Assembly (NCBI RefSeq): GCF_011440395.1
Contig: NZ_JAAOIX010000003.1
Location: forward strand, 124,001-188,000
DNA from: Pseudomaricurvus alcaniphilus
Lineage (GTDB): Bacteria; Pseudomonadota; Gammaproteobacteria; Pseudomonadales; Cellvibrionaceae
Direction: 5' to 3'
DNA length: 64,000 bases
Part shown: positions 20,817 through 31,000 of the stretch, piece by piece
Layout of the letters: the number at the start of each line of letters is the position of its first letter
Numbering within the stretch: position 1 is the first letter of the stretch
Made by a program: the position numbers and the translations under genes
Notes under the pieces: generated by a model
What the model was told of the DNA's origin: nothing
Database searches by the model: none
The model's input: the letters and a program-made list of their open reading frames with translations, nothing else

Positions 20817-21980
20817 ATGAACTTGCATGAATATCAGGGCAAACTGTTGTTTGCCGAATACGGCTTGCCTGTCTCCAAAGGCATAGCTGCTGAAACCTCA
20901 GCAGAAGCAGTTGCTGCAGCCGATATTATCGGTGGCGGTAAATACGTTGTTAAGGCCCAGGTTCACGCTGGCGGCCGCGGTAAGGCTGGTGGTGTCAAAC
21001 TGGTCACCTCCAAAACTGAAATCAAAGAGTTTGCTGAAAAGTGGCTGGGCAACAACCTGGTGACCTACCAGACAGACGCTAATGGCCAGCCGGTCAGCCG
21101 CATTCTGGTTGAACCCTGCACGGATATTGCCAACGAGTTATACCTCGGTGCTGTAGTCGATCGCTCCAGCCGTCGTATCGTTTTCATGGCCTCCACTGAA
21201 GGTGGTGTGGAAATTGAAAAAGTGGCGGAAGAAACTCCTGAGAAAATCCTCAAGGCTACCATCGACCCCCTGACAGGTGCGCAGCCATACCAGGCTCGCG
21301 AGCTGGCGTTCAAGCTGGGTCTCGAAGGCAAGCAAATCAAGCAGTTCACCCAGATCTTCCTCGGTCTGGCGAAAATGTTTGAAGAAAAAGACCTGGCCCT
21401 GCTGGAGATTAACCCGCTGGTTATTACCCCGGCCGGCGACCTGCACTGTCTCGATGCCAAGGTGATCATCGATGGCAACGCAATTTATCGTCAACCGCAA
21501 ATCAAGGAAATGCACGATCCTTCCCAAGATGATGCCCGTGAAGCGCATGCGGCCCAGTGGGACCTCAACTACGTGGCCCTGGACGGCAATATCGGCTGTA
21601 TGGTTAATGGCGCGGGCTTGGCGATGGGTACCATGGATATCGTCAAGCTGCACGGCGGCAACCCTGCCAACTTCCTTGATGTGGGCGGTGGTGCAACCAA
21701 AGAGCGTGTTATCGAAGCGTTCAAGATCATTCTCTCCGACGACCGGGTTGAAGCGGTATTGATCAATATCTTCGGTGGTATCGTGCGCTGTGATTTGATT
21801 GCCGAAGGTGTTATCGGCGCCGTCGAAGAAGTGGGTGTAAAAGTGCCTGTGGTTGTACGTCTGGAAGGTAACAATGCCGACCTGGGTGCCAAAGTGTTGG
21901 CTGACAGCGGTCTGAATATTATTGCTGCGACCAGCTTGACCGATGCTGCAGAGCAAGTTGTTAAAGCGGCTAAAGGTTAA
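20817..21980 (+). CDS. sucC: Succinyl-CoA synthetase, beta subunit
   Basis: It makes nucleoside triphosphate from succinyl-CoA with SucD. The 387-residue product begins [20 protein letters not shown], the standard SucC start, so ATG 20817 is chosen although the frame extends 75 bases upstream. An ATP-grasp domain ([40 protein letters not shown]) is followed by the CoA-ligase domain ([37 protein letters not shown]). sucD follows after 14 bases. Confidence 0.98.
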   Translation: MNLHEYQGKLLFAEYGLPVSKGIAAETSAEAVAAADIIGGGKYVVKAQVHAGGRGKAGGVKLVTSKTEIKEFAEKWLGNNLVTYQTDANGQPVSRILVEPCTDIANELYLGAVVDRSSRRIVFMASTEGGVEIEKVAEETPEKILKATIDPLTGAQPYQARELAFKLGLEGKQIKQFTQIFLGLAKMFEEKDLALLEINPLVITPAGDLHCLDAKVIIDGNAIYRQPQIKEMHDPSQDDAREAHAAQWDLNYVALDGNIGCMVNGAGLAMGTMDIVKLHGGNPANFLDVGGGATKERVIEAFKIILSDDRVEAVLINIFGGIVRCDLIAEGVIGAVEEVGVKVPVVVRLEGNNADLGAKVLADSGLNIIAATSLTDAAEQVVKAAKG

Positions 21981-21994
21981 TAAGGGGCGAGCAA

Positions 21995-22867
21995 ATGAGC
22001 GTATTAATTAACAAAGATACAAAAGTAATCTGCCAGGGTTTCACTGGTTCCCAGGGCACCATGCACTCCGAGCAGTCTATCGCCTACGGCACCCAAATGG
22101 TTGGTGGTGTGACTCCGGGTAAGGGCGGCACCACTCATCTGGGCCTGCCAGTATTCAACACCGTTGCGGAAGCGGTAGAGGCCACTGGTGCGGATGCGTC
22201 GGTAATTTATGTACCTGCCCCTTTCTGTAAAGATTCTATCCTCGAGGCTGCCAACGGCGGTATCAAGCTGATCGTTTGTATCACTGAACACATTCCAGTT
22301 ATGGATATGCTGCAGTGCAAGGTTCGCTGTGATGAGCTGGGTGTACGCCTGATTGGTCCTAACTGCCCGGGCGTTATCACTCCCGGTGAGTGCAAGATCG
22401 GTATTATGCCAGGTCACATCCACTTGCCAGGCAAGGTGGGTATCGTCTCCCGTTCCGGCACCCTGACCTACGAAGCGGTCAAGCAAACTACCGATTACGG
22501 CTTCGGCCAGTCCACTTGCGTGGGTATTGGTGGCGACCCAATTCCGGGCACCAACTTTATCGACGTGCTGGAGTTGTTCGAAAAAGATCCGCAGACCGAA
22601 GCCATTGTTATGATCGGTGAAATCGGTGGTTCCGCGGAAGAAGAAGCCGCTGCTTACATCAAGAACAATGTCAGCAAGCCGGTAGTGTCGTACATCGCCG
22701 GTGTAACTGCACCTGCAGGTAAGCGCATGGGTCACGCCGGTGCCATCATCTCCGGTGGTAAAGGCACTGCCGATGAGAAGTTTGCTGCACTGGAAGATGC
22801 CGGTGTTAAAACCGTACGCTCCCTGGCGGGAATCGGTGAAGCACTGAAAGAAGTGACTGGCTGGTAA
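21995..22867 (+). CDS. sucD: Succinyl-CoA synthetase, alpha subunit
   Basis: The 290-residue product has the CoA-binding Rossmann domain ([20 protein letters not shown]) and the phosphohistidine loop [17 protein letters not shown] near residue 247, whose His carries the phosphate intermediate. GGGGCGA lies before the ATG. It ends the suc cluster and is followed by a strong terminator. Confidence 0.98.
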   Translation: MSVLINKDTKVICQGFTGSQGTMHSEQSIAYGTQMVGGVTPGKGGTTHLGLPVFNTVAEAVEATGADASVIYVPAPFCKDSILEAANGGIKLIVCITEHIPVMDMLQCKVRCDELGVRLIGPNCPGVITPGECKIGIMPGHIHLPGKVGIVSRSGTLTYEAVKQTTDYGFGQSTCVGIGGDPIPGTNFIDVLELFEKDPQTEAIVMIGEIGGSAEEEAAAYIKNNVSKPVVSYIAGVTAPAGKRMGHAGAIISGGKGTADEKFAALEDAGVKTVRSLAGIGEALKEVTGW

Positions 22868-22916
22868 GATCGGGGCTGCAAATGCAGCAATCGATGTGAT
22901 CAGTGATTGACACTCG

Positions 22917-22949
22917 AAAAGCCCTCTTGGTGACAAGGGGGCTTTTTTT
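22917..22949 (+). terminator. Rho-independent terminator after sucD
   Basis: AAAAGCCCTCTT and AAGGGGGCTTTTTTT form a stem with a six-base loop and a seven-base T-run, 50 bases after the sucD stop. It cleanly separates the TCA block from the secretion locus. Confidence 0.9.
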
Positions 22950-23070
22950 GTGGGTCTAACTTCATCTAATAGTATGAAACCCTGGATCAACTGCAATGAT
23001 TTTGTGCTTGCACGCATTGACACAGGGCGTTGCTCGGGAAAGGATGTAGAGACTCGACTGGAGTTAAAGC

Positions 23071-25263
23071 ATGGACGCCAGAAAAACCCAACCACAGGAT
23101 GTGGACACCGCTGCCCGATCGCTATTTTTATTGGCCCAGTACCATCAGGTTGCCACCGATGAGGCCGGGGTACTGCATCAGTTCGCCCAGCCCGGGCAGC
23201 CAATGAATGACGGTGATCTGCTCAGGGCGGCCGCCGCCCTTGATTTCAAGGCGCGTAAACACCAGAGTGACTTTGCCGGCTTGAAGAACAAGCTGCTGCC
23301 GGCAATTGGCAAAACAAAGGCAGGTGATTATTTCGTCATCGCCCGCGTAACCGTCGCCCAGGCGGGAATAAATACCGGTGCTGCCGAAGCGGAAGCCAGG
23401 GCTTTGGTATTTTTTCCGGCGGAGTCATCACCGCGAGAAATTCCACAGTCGGAACTGCAAGCGGACTGGTCTGGTGAGCTTTTCCTCTTCACCAGGCGTG
23501 GCGCTGCTGGCACAGGACCGGGCCAGTTTGATATCAGCTGGTTTATTCCGGCGCTGCTGAAATATCGCAAACTGTTTGCCGATGTATTGCTGGCGTCGCT
23601 GTTTTTGCAGCTGTTCGCCCTGTTGACGCCGCTGTTTTTCCAGGTGGTGATGGATAAGGTGTTGGTGCACCGCGGATTGACCACGCTGGATGTGCTGGCG
23701 TGTGGTTTTTTTGTGGTGTTGGTATTTGAGGCTCTGCTCGGTGCTGTGCGCAACTACGTGTTCTCACACACCACCAACCGGGTCGACGTCGAGTTGGGGG
23801 CGAAGCTGTTTCAACATTTGCTGCGCTTGCCCATGGCCTATTTTGAAGCGCGCCAGGTAGGGCAGAGTGCTGCCAGGGTCCGGGAACTGGAAACCATCCG
23901 CAATTTTATTACCGGCTCCGCGTTAACCCTGTGTATCGACCTGTTGTTTACCTTCCTGTTTTTTGTCGTTATGTGGTACTACAGCCCCACATTGACGCTG
24001 GTGGTACTGGGATCAGTGCCTTTTTTCATAGTTTTATCCCTCCTGATTACCCCGGTATTGCGCCGGCGCCTGGACGAGAAATTCAACTTTGGCGCCCGCA
24101 ACCAAGCGTTCCTGGTGGAAGCCGTCAACGGTATTGAAACGGTCAAGGCCAGCGCGGTGGAGCCGCAAATGCAGCGCCATTGGGAGGAGCAGTTGGCCGG
24201 CTACGTCAACGCCTCATTTCGCGCGCAACACGTGGGCAACCTGTCGGGGCAGGTCGCGGGGCTGATCAGCAAGGTGACTACTCTGCTGATCATCTACCTG
24301 GGCGCTTACGCTGTTATGGATGGCAAAATGACCGTGGGTGAACTGGTGGCGTTCAATATGTTGGCGGGCCGGGTCAGCGGGCCAGTGCTGAAACTGGTGC
24401 AATTGTGGCAGGAGTTTCAGCAGGCCCGGATTTCCATTGCCCGCCTGGGCGATATTCTCAACACCCCGGCGGAGCCCGGCTTTAATCCCGGTCGCAGCTC
24501 CCTGCCCAGGTTGCATGGACGTATTCAGTTGCAGCACGTAAAATTTCGCTATGGTGCAGACAGCCCGCTGGTGCTGGATGATGTGTCGCTGGACATTCGC
24601 GCCGGGGAAGTCCTCGGTATCGTCGGTCGCTCCGGTTCCGGTAAAAGCACACTGACCAAACTGGTGCAGCGTTTTTACCTGCCGGAAGCCGGCAGTATTC
24701 TGGTCGACGGTGCCAACCTGGGTGTTATCGACACCCAGTGGTTGCGGCAAAATGTCGGCGTGGTATTGCAGGATAACTTTCTCTTCAATCGCAGTATCCG
24801 GGCCAATATTGCCCTGGTGAATCCGGGCTTATCCATGCAGCGGGTGGTCGCTGCCGCCAAACTGGCCGGCGCACACGATTTTATCCTGCAGCTGCCGGAA
24901 GGCTATGACACCACTGTGGGTGAGCAGGGTTGCAACCTGTCGGGAGGCCAGCGCCAGCGCCTGGCCATTGCCAGGGCCCTGATCAACAACCCTCGAATAC
25001 TTATCCTGGACGAAGCCACCAGTGCACTGGACTATGAGTCCGAGCGCATTATCCAGGAGAATATGGCGGCTATATGCCAGAACCGTACGGTGCTGATTAT
25101 CGCCCACCGGCTATCAACGGTGCGTCAGTGCGACCGCATTATCGTAATGGAAAACGGACGGATTATCGAGCAGGGGCGCCATGACGATTTACTGGAGGCC
25201 AACGGCTACTACACTCAATTACACAGCTATCAAAATCATACCCCGAGAATCCGGCAGGTATAG
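23071..25263 (+). CDS. Type I secretion ABC transporter (HlyB/RtxB type)
   Basis: This inner-membrane exporter drives type I secretion of RTX proteins. The 730-residue product has three parts. Residues ~10-140 are a C39-like domain that lacks the protease Cys at the expected position (TAARSLFLLAQYHQVATD), as in HlyB. A six-helix transmembrane domain spans ~160-440. The nucleotide-binding domain has Walker A GRSGSGKST (519-527), signature LSGGQ (623-627), Walker B ILILDEATSALD (643-654) and H-loop H679. GGAG lies seven bases before the ATG. hlyD follows 87 bases on. The RTX protein at 28005 is the obvious substrate. No TolC-type partner lies in the window. Confidence 0.96.
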   Translation: MDARKTQPQDVDTAARSLFLLAQYHQVATDEAGVLHQFAQPGQPMNDGDLLRAAAALDFKARKHQSDFAGLKNKLLPAIGKTKAGDYFVIARVTVAQAGINTGAAEAEARALVFFPAESSPREIPQSELQADWSGELFLFTRRGAAGTGPGQFDISWFIPALLKYRKLFADVLLASLFLQLFALLTPLFFQVVMDKVLVHRGLTTLDVLACGFFVVLVFEALLGAVRNYVFSHTTNRVDVELGAKLFQHLLRLPMAYFEARQVGQSAARVRELETIRNFITGSALTLCIDLLFTFLFFVVMWYYSPTLTLVVLGSVPFFIVLSLLITPVLRRRLDEKFNFGARNQAFLVEAVNGIETVKASAVEPQMQRHWEEQLAGYVNASFRAQHVGNLSGQVAGLISKVTTLLIIYLGAYAVMDGKMTVGELVAFNMLAGRVSGPVLKLVQLWQEFQQARISIARLGDILNTPAEPGFNPGRSSLPRLHGRIQLQHVKFRYGADSPLVLDDVSLDIRAGEVLGIVGRSGSGKSTLTKLVQRFYLPEAGSILVDGANLGVIDTQWLRQNVGVVLQDNFLFNRSIRANIALVNPGLSMQRVVAAAKLAGAHDFILQLPEGYDTTVGEQGCNLSGGQRQRLAIARALINNPRILILDEATSALDYESERIIQENMAAICQNRTVLIIAHRLSTVRQCDRIIVMENGRIIEQGRHDDLLEANGYYTQLHSYQNHTPRIRQV

Positions 25264-25350
25264 GGCGAGCTGACGCGGTTAATTATTGGCCGTTAGTAAC
25301 GCCCTCACTGAAAGGGCAGTTTGCAGCAAGATCACTCATAAAGGGACATT

Positions 25351-26781
25351 ATGGGAACAATACTTACCCGACTGTATAGGGCGATGTTGCACATCCTGGG
25401 AGCTCGGCGCCAGCCTGGGGCGACTGAGTGCGGTCGCGAACAGCTGGATTTTCTTCCGGCTGTATTGCAAATACAGGAGCGCCCGGCCTCACCGGCGGGC
25501 CGCTTGCTCGGCTGGAGCTTGATGGCATTATTCAGTATTGCCATTATCTGGGCCTGCCTGGGAGAAGTGGATATTGTGGCTGTAGCTGAGGGCAAGGTGG
25601 TGTCTGGCAGTCGTATCAAAGCCATACAGCCGCTGCAAAAAGGCTTGCTGAGGGCGATTCACGTACAAGAAGGCGAGTTCGTGAAGCGGGGCCAGCCATT
25701 GATCGAACTGGATCAAACCGTTACCCAGGCAGAGCAAGCACGTTTGGCGGAGGAGTTGCGCTTTACCCGAACAGAGCTTTCGCGCAAGCAATATTTTAGC
25801 GCCGCGCAGGCGAAATCCGTAATGTTGATCCAGCGGGGTAATGGTGACGTTGCCGCGGTAGCGGCGCTTGACCGTGTGCTGCCAGCAGATCAGGAGGTAC
25901 CCCAACGCAGTTTGCTGGAGCAGGAACTGATGGACTACCAGGCCAAAATCAATGCTTACCTCAGTGATGAAAAAGAGTTACAAGCTCAATTACAGGCCAA
26001 TCTCGCGCAAATCAATATGTTGCAGCAAACCCTGCCCCTGATCGAAAAGCGTTTACAGGCACTGCGGCAGCTGGAGAAAGACAAATTGGTCGCGGAAATG
26101 GAGCGTCTCAGTGTAGAGCAGGAGTTTATTGAGCAGCAGCAAGCGCTGTTCGCCTATCGCGCACAGCAGCAACAGCACTCGGCAGCCGTGGAGAGCGCGA
26201 GGCAGCGACTCATTGGTTTTCAGTCTGAAATGCAGAAAAATACCTTGCTGGAAATCGATAACCTGGAGCGCAGGATACATTCCCTGAGCCAGGAGTTGGC
26301 AAAAGCAAGGGACGTAAATCGCCGTAAAATACTCTACGCCCCGGTGGATGGCCAGGTGCAGCAGCTGGCCATCCACACGGTTGGTGGTGTGGTGACCGAG
26401 GCGCAGGTGTTGATGCAACTGGTGCCAGGTAATGACTTCCTGGAGGTGGAAGCGACGCTGGCGAACAAGGATGTGGGTTTTGTCTTCCCCGGACAAACCG
26501 CTGAGGTAAAAATCAATACCTTTAATTTTACCCGCTACGGGGTCTTGGAGGCCAAAGTCGTGGGCCTTAGTGCCGATGCCATTGCCGATGAGGTGAAAGG
26601 TTTGGTGTATAAATTGCGCTTGCAACTGCAACGCAGTGAATTGCAAATCGATGACAGGCTGGTGACTCTGATCCCTGGAATGGCCGTGACCGCAGAGGTG
26701 AAGATTGGTCGGCGTCGGTTGATCGAGTTTGTGCTGTCGCCGCTGCTGAGAAAGGCCAACGAGAGCGCCAGAGAGCGCTGA
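25351..26781 (+). CDS. Type I secretion membrane fusion protein (HlyD family)
   Basis: This periplasmic adaptor links the ABC exporter to an outer-membrane TolC-like channel. The 476-residue product has a short cytoplasmic N-terminus, one transmembrane helix (residues ~52-71), a lipoyl/barrel segment (IKAIQPLQKGLLRAIHVQEG), a long coiled coil (~125-330) with many Gln/Leu/Glu residues, and a C-terminal beta-barrel (VDGQVQQLAIHTVGGVVTEA, FPGQTAEVKINTFNFTRYG). AAAGGGA precedes the ATG. Element copy A begins 17 bases after its stop codon. Confidence 0.95.
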   Translation: MGTILTRLYRAMLHILGARRQPGATECGREQLDFLPAVLQIQERPASPAGRLLGWSLMALFSIAIIWACLGEVDIVAVAEGKVVSGSRIKAIQPLQKGLLRAIHVQEGEFVKRGQPLIELDQTVTQAEQARLAEELRFTRTELSRKQYFSAAQAKSVMLIQRGNGDVAAVAALDRVLPADQEVPQRSLLEQELMDYQAKINAYLSDEKELQAQLQANLAQINMLQQTLPLIEKRLQALRQLEKDKLVAEMERLSVEQEFIEQQQALFAYRAQQQQHSAAVESARQRLIGFQSEMQKNTLLEIDNLERRIHSLSQELAKARDVNRRKILYAPVDGQVQQLAIHTVGGVVTEAQVLMQLVPGNDFLEVEATLANKDVGFVFPGQTAEVKINTFNFTRYGVLEAKVVGLSADAIADEVKGLVYKLRLQLQRSELQIDDRLVTLIPGMAVTAEVKIGRRRLIEFVLSPLLRKANESARER

Positions 26782-26798
26782 AAACAGACTTTATATTT

Positions 26799-27074
26799 CC
26801 TAATTACGCCTATGAATAAGCCAGCTATCGGCGATAGTAAACATATACCCTGTAGCCCTTGGGACAGCAGCTTTGCTCCCGGCCTGGCTCCAGGGACTTG
26901 CTTTCAAGACTCGCCGTCAACCCATCCATGCACCCAAAGCACTCGCTCCGCTCGCGGGGCGGGCTCGAGGCTCCACGACAGCATCCCTGCTGTCGAGGGT
27001 CTTGAAAGCAAGCCCCCGAAGCCAGACCTAACATAGTGCCAACTGCACGACGCTTGGCTTAGGTGGTAATTAGA
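26799..27074 (+). mobile_element. MITE-like non-autonomous element, copy A (276 bp)
   Basis: The element begins CCTAATTAC and ends GTAATTAGA, a 9-bp imperfect terminal inverted repeat. It is flanked by a perfect 8-bp direct repeat TTATATTT (26791-26798 and 27075-27082), the mark of transposition. It encodes no transposase. Internally it can fold on itself: CTTGCTTTCAAGAC (26897-26910) pairs with GTCTTGAAAGCAAG (26999-27012), and CGACAGCA/TGCTGTCG forms a second hairpin. Compared with copy B it carries 36 extra bases (26931-26966). A duplication of 8 bp narrows the possible parent insertion-sequence families but does not identify one. Confidence 0.88.
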
Positions 27075-27138
27075 TTATATTTTGCACAGCAGATTTTGAT
27101 TTATTGCAGAATTAGCAACTATGAAAGGATAAATACCT

Positions 27139-27741
27139 ATGATCGGTTTATTTGTAATAACAGTAACACTGTTGTACCCGATTGCGCTTGTTTATTTTCT
27201 TTGGTCCGCAGTCAAATCCAAAGGGGAAAAGAGGCTCGGGATGCTGATGTTGTTCTTTGCGCTGATTTTAATTCCTTTTGGTGATGTACCTTTCAATCTT
27301 TATCGTTTTAATAAGTTGTGTGAGAAGGAAGCGGGTATTTTTGTCTATCACAAAGTTGGGTTGCCTCCGGAGTATTTCGTGAAAGAAGGAGAGCCAATAC
27401 GAAAAATCATCTATCGGGAGAATGGTGGTTCAGGATCTAGAGAAGTAAAGGCAAAAGGAAATGAAATTGATATAGAAAAGCTCAAGGCAAGATATCAAAT
27501 AGAAGATCATTCGAAAAAAGACATTGTTTCCCGAGGCTATGTTTCCAGCTATACCACAACTGTTATGGATGGAGAAAAACTGTTGGGGAAGGCAGTTACA
27601 CTTTACGGAGGAGGTGGCTGGTTCTTCAGGAAATTTACCCCTGGAGGAGGTGGTAAAAGTTGTCCTGAAAAAATCCGTAGGCCTGGTTATGTGGATATGC
27701 ATAAGAAAGTACTCTACGAAATTTTTTATAAAATTACCTAA
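27139..27741 (+). CDS. Two-helix membrane protein of unknown function in the RTX secretion locus
   Basis: I do not recognise a named family. The 200-residue product has two N-terminal transmembrane helices (about 2-24 and 33-50), then LYRFNKLCEKEAGIFVYHKV and a soluble, basic domain with VTLYGGGGWFF and a Gly-rich stretch. AAAGGA lies about ten bases before the ATG. GC is about 38% (114 of 300 bases in five sampled lines), far below hlyBD. The present stop codon TAA (27739-27741) lies inside element copy B. Without the insertion the protein would end FYKIKS instead of FYKIT, 11 bases before the RTX start. That position suggests a role with the RTX protein, for example accessory or immunity protein, but this is inference. 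Confidence 0.85.
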   Translation: MIGLFVITVTLLYPIALVYFLWSAVKSKGEKRLGMLMLFFALILIPFGDVPFNLYRFNKLCEKEAGIFVYHKVGLPPEYFVKEGEPIRKIIYRENGGSGSREVKAKGNEIDIEKLKARYQIEDHSKKDIVSRGYVSSYTTTVMDGEKLLGKAVTLYGGGGWFFRKFTPGGGGKSCPEKIRRPGYVDMHKKVLYEIFYKIT

Positions 27742-27977
27742 TTTCTACCTAAGCTAAGCTTTCGTGCAGCCGGCACTATGTTAGGTCTGGCTTCGGGGGC
27801 TTGCTTTCAAGACCCTCGACAGCAGGGATGCTGTCGTGGAGCCTCCATGGATGGAACCTCGGCGAGTCTTGAAAGCAAGCCCCTGGAGCCAGGCCGGGAG
27901 CAAAGCTGCTGTCCCAAGGGCTACAAGGTATATGTTTACTACCGCCGATAGCTGGCTTATTCATAGTCGTAATTAGG
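27737..27977 (-). mobile_element. MITE-like non-autonomous element, copy B (241 bp, inverted relative to copy A)
   Basis: It is the reverse complement of copy A with few differences apart from a missing 36-bp block. Its ends are CCTAATTTC and GTAATTAGG on the plus strand. A perfect 8-bp direct repeat TAAAATTA flanks it (27729-27736 and 27978-27985), different from that of copy A, so the two copies inserted independently. It interrupted the last codons of the upstream gene and supplies that gene's stop codon. It also separates that gene from the RTX start and could affect expression through its strong internal hairpins. Confidence 0.88.
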
Positions 27978-28004
27978 TAAAATTAAGAGCTAAAGGAATG
28001 AGCT

Positions 28005-31000
28005 ATGACAAAACTTACCGATTTGTTTGATTACTCCAGTCTGGCGATGGCTGCCTACGCAAACGGAGAACTGATGTCAGACTTGAAAGCTGATGGTGTC
28101 GAGTTTAGTAATTCTCAGGCTGAAAAATTTTTAAAAAAGTTCGAGCATCAAGAAACATCTCCTGACACATTAACTGGGTTTTCTGGCTCGTTTTATATGG
28201 TTAAGGCGGGCGAAAGTTCTGGAAGCTTTGTGTTCACTTTAAGAGGAACTGATGGGAATTTCATCAAGAATCCCGTTGAGTTTTACAAGGACTACATATC
28301 AGATCTATCGCTGGGTGTTCTCGGGACCGCAACTCTCCAGATAATGGATATGCTGAATTTTTATTTACAAGCAATTACCCCCGCAAATGAGCAGGTCGCA
28401 CAGTATCAAATTAACGTGGGCGTCAGTACCTCGGATGCCGGCTTGATGCTAGCGGAAAAGGCCCCCGCCAACGGCCTGGGTATTCCAGGCCTCAATGCAA
28501 CAACGCCAATAATTGTCACCGGACACTCCCTCGGCGGCCACCTCGCCCAGGCATTTGTGCGCCTGTTCCCGAATATTGTCTCTGCCGCCTACACCTACAA
28601 TGCACCTGGAATTAATTCCGGTGTGGATGGATTCGATCACCTGGCAGAGATGCTCGGTGCGATTACCGATCCGATAAATGTTACCCCAGGCCCATCTGCT
28701 GATGCCCGGGTTACCAATGTGATTGCTGAGCCCGGCGCCGAATTCACGGCTATTGTTGGTGACAATTTGGGTGCCTCTGAAATGCTATTTATTGAGCAGG
28801 GCAGGGTGGGCGATATTCTTACCAATCATTCCATCAAGAGCCTAACCGACGCCCTGGCGGTTTATGACATGCTGTCCCGGTTAGACAACAGTTTAACAAT
28901 CGATGATGCGTCTTCCATTCTCTACGCGGCTTCAAACAAGGCAAGCCAGAGTCTGGAGGGTATCGTCAATTCGGTGGTGTCACTATTGGGCGTTGCTGCG
29001 CCCCATATCAATAACAATGATAGGGAGGCGCTCTATACTGTCATCGACACAGTGATCAGTGAAAACCTTGCCGCAGAGTTTAGAGTCCATTCTGTCGCCG
29101 CACTGGATAAATCCGTCGCCGAACAGGATTCGCCACTCGGTATGGCGTATCGTCATGCGCTGCGCAATCTCAATCCCTTTGTCATAGTTGGTGGCGATGA
29201 CCTCTACGCCGCTCATAATCAAAACGGCGAGCTGAATGTCGAGAATTTCAGCGACTATTATCTCCAGGATCGCATTTCACTGCTCGATGCCATTGTGCAA
29301 CGCAATAGCGATGACGCAGTCCATCCCGACAAGATTAACAACCGAGCGATTCGCTATGTGGATGCGGATGCCGGCGAAGTGTTCGCCGGGGGCAATACCA
29401 CCGGCCAGGGGGGTACCAACACGGTGGATCCCACAACCGTCGCCAATATTGTTTTTGGTGATGAGTCTGACAATGCTAACCTCTATTGCCTGAGCAAAAA
29501 TGACCATATCTACGCTGGCGGTGGCAACGATACCCTGACCGGTAATGGCGGTGACGACTACCTGGAAGGCGGGTTCGGCAATGATACTTATATCTATAAC
29601 TCCGGTGATGGCATGGATGTTATTTACGATATCGGTGGCGCCAATACGGTCAGGGTCAACGGTTCCGATATAGGCACGTTGACCGCCATTGCCGGTGCAT
29701 CGGCGATGTACCAGCAGCTAGATGCCAGCGGCAACCCGCTCAATGACAATCTGTTTGTAGTCGATGACGGAGATCTCAGGGTGCTGGTGGGCGGTGTCGA
29801 CACCGCAGCAGATGATGTAATTATTATTGATAATTTCAATGTGGCGGATTCGGCCGTATCCTATGGCATTGAACTGCTGGACCATGCCAATCAAACGGAC
29901 GACGCCAGTGAGTTCGAACTGGTGTTCGACTCCATGTTTTACATCAACCCTTCGCAACCGGAGTGGACCGACGAAGGTCTGCCAAGCTATTTTTTTCGCT
30001 GGGTCGACTCAACCTACAACCAACCTTACCCGGTCGATTACGCCCTTTTTTACGATTGGGTCAATAGTGAAGCTCTCGAGATTCACGCTCATGCGGTGCA
30101 CGGACTGGCGGTTGACCGCTGGACGGACGGCGGCGATAAAGACGATTTGATTTACGGTCGTTTTGGCGCCTATCAAAGCGGCAATATTGTTCGCCAATCA
30201 CAGCATGACCTGTTGCGGGGTAAGGACGGCGATGATGTGATTTATGGCGATTACGAGATGGTACCCCGGGATTGGTTTTCCAGTACCAACCTTCTTACCG
30301 TTCTGTCTGAGCAACCTGGTGATGACACAATTCTGGGTGGAAGAGGATCGGATGCCATCTACGCCGGTGGTGGCAATGACACGATTTTTGCAACGGATGA
30401 ATATCGGCTGGGGCGCTATACCTGGGAATACGACCAATCAATTTCGGTGAACTGGGACTGGGATACACGGCAGTTTGGCCATACCGTACTTATGTATAGC
30501 GAGAGTGATTTGGAAAATGTGGACGACATGGATGTTGTATTTGCCGGGGACGGAGATGACCAGCTTTATGGCGGCAGCTACGCCGATCAATTGTTCGCGG
30601 AGTCGGGCGATGATCAAATTCTGGCCGGTGCCGGTTCGGACCTGGTTGAGGCCGGGCAGGGTAATGATATTGTCTTTGGGGATTCCTACGCCCGCTTTGA
30701 AAACGTCAACGCGGTGCCCGAGCCCGATTGGGCGGATATCGCACTGGGCAATAATACCCAGGTCGATACCGAGCTTAAGCTCTGGGAGTACGGCAAGTAC
30801 ATAGTGCCGGATTTTGTTGCCAGCGCGACAGATAGCCTGCAATACGATGACACCATTTGGGGCGGCGACGGCAAGGACGCACTCTTTGGTGAACTTGGCG
30901 ACGATACTCTGTTGGGCGGGGATGGCAATGATACCCTCTACGGTGACCGGGGTAACGCCTGGCAGGACTACATGCCCATTCAAAGCAGCCGGTATTTTGA

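Noticed and set aside
26799-27074. Integron attC-like site because of GTTAGGT/ACCTAAC heptamers near the inverted repeats
   Set aside because: No paired R/L boxes with the right spacing, and the perfect 8-bp target duplications fit transposition, not integrase recombination.
26791-27985. Single composite transposon carrying the orf at 27139
   Set aside because: The two copies have different target duplications, so they inserted separately. The orf fits the ancestral operon once both are removed.
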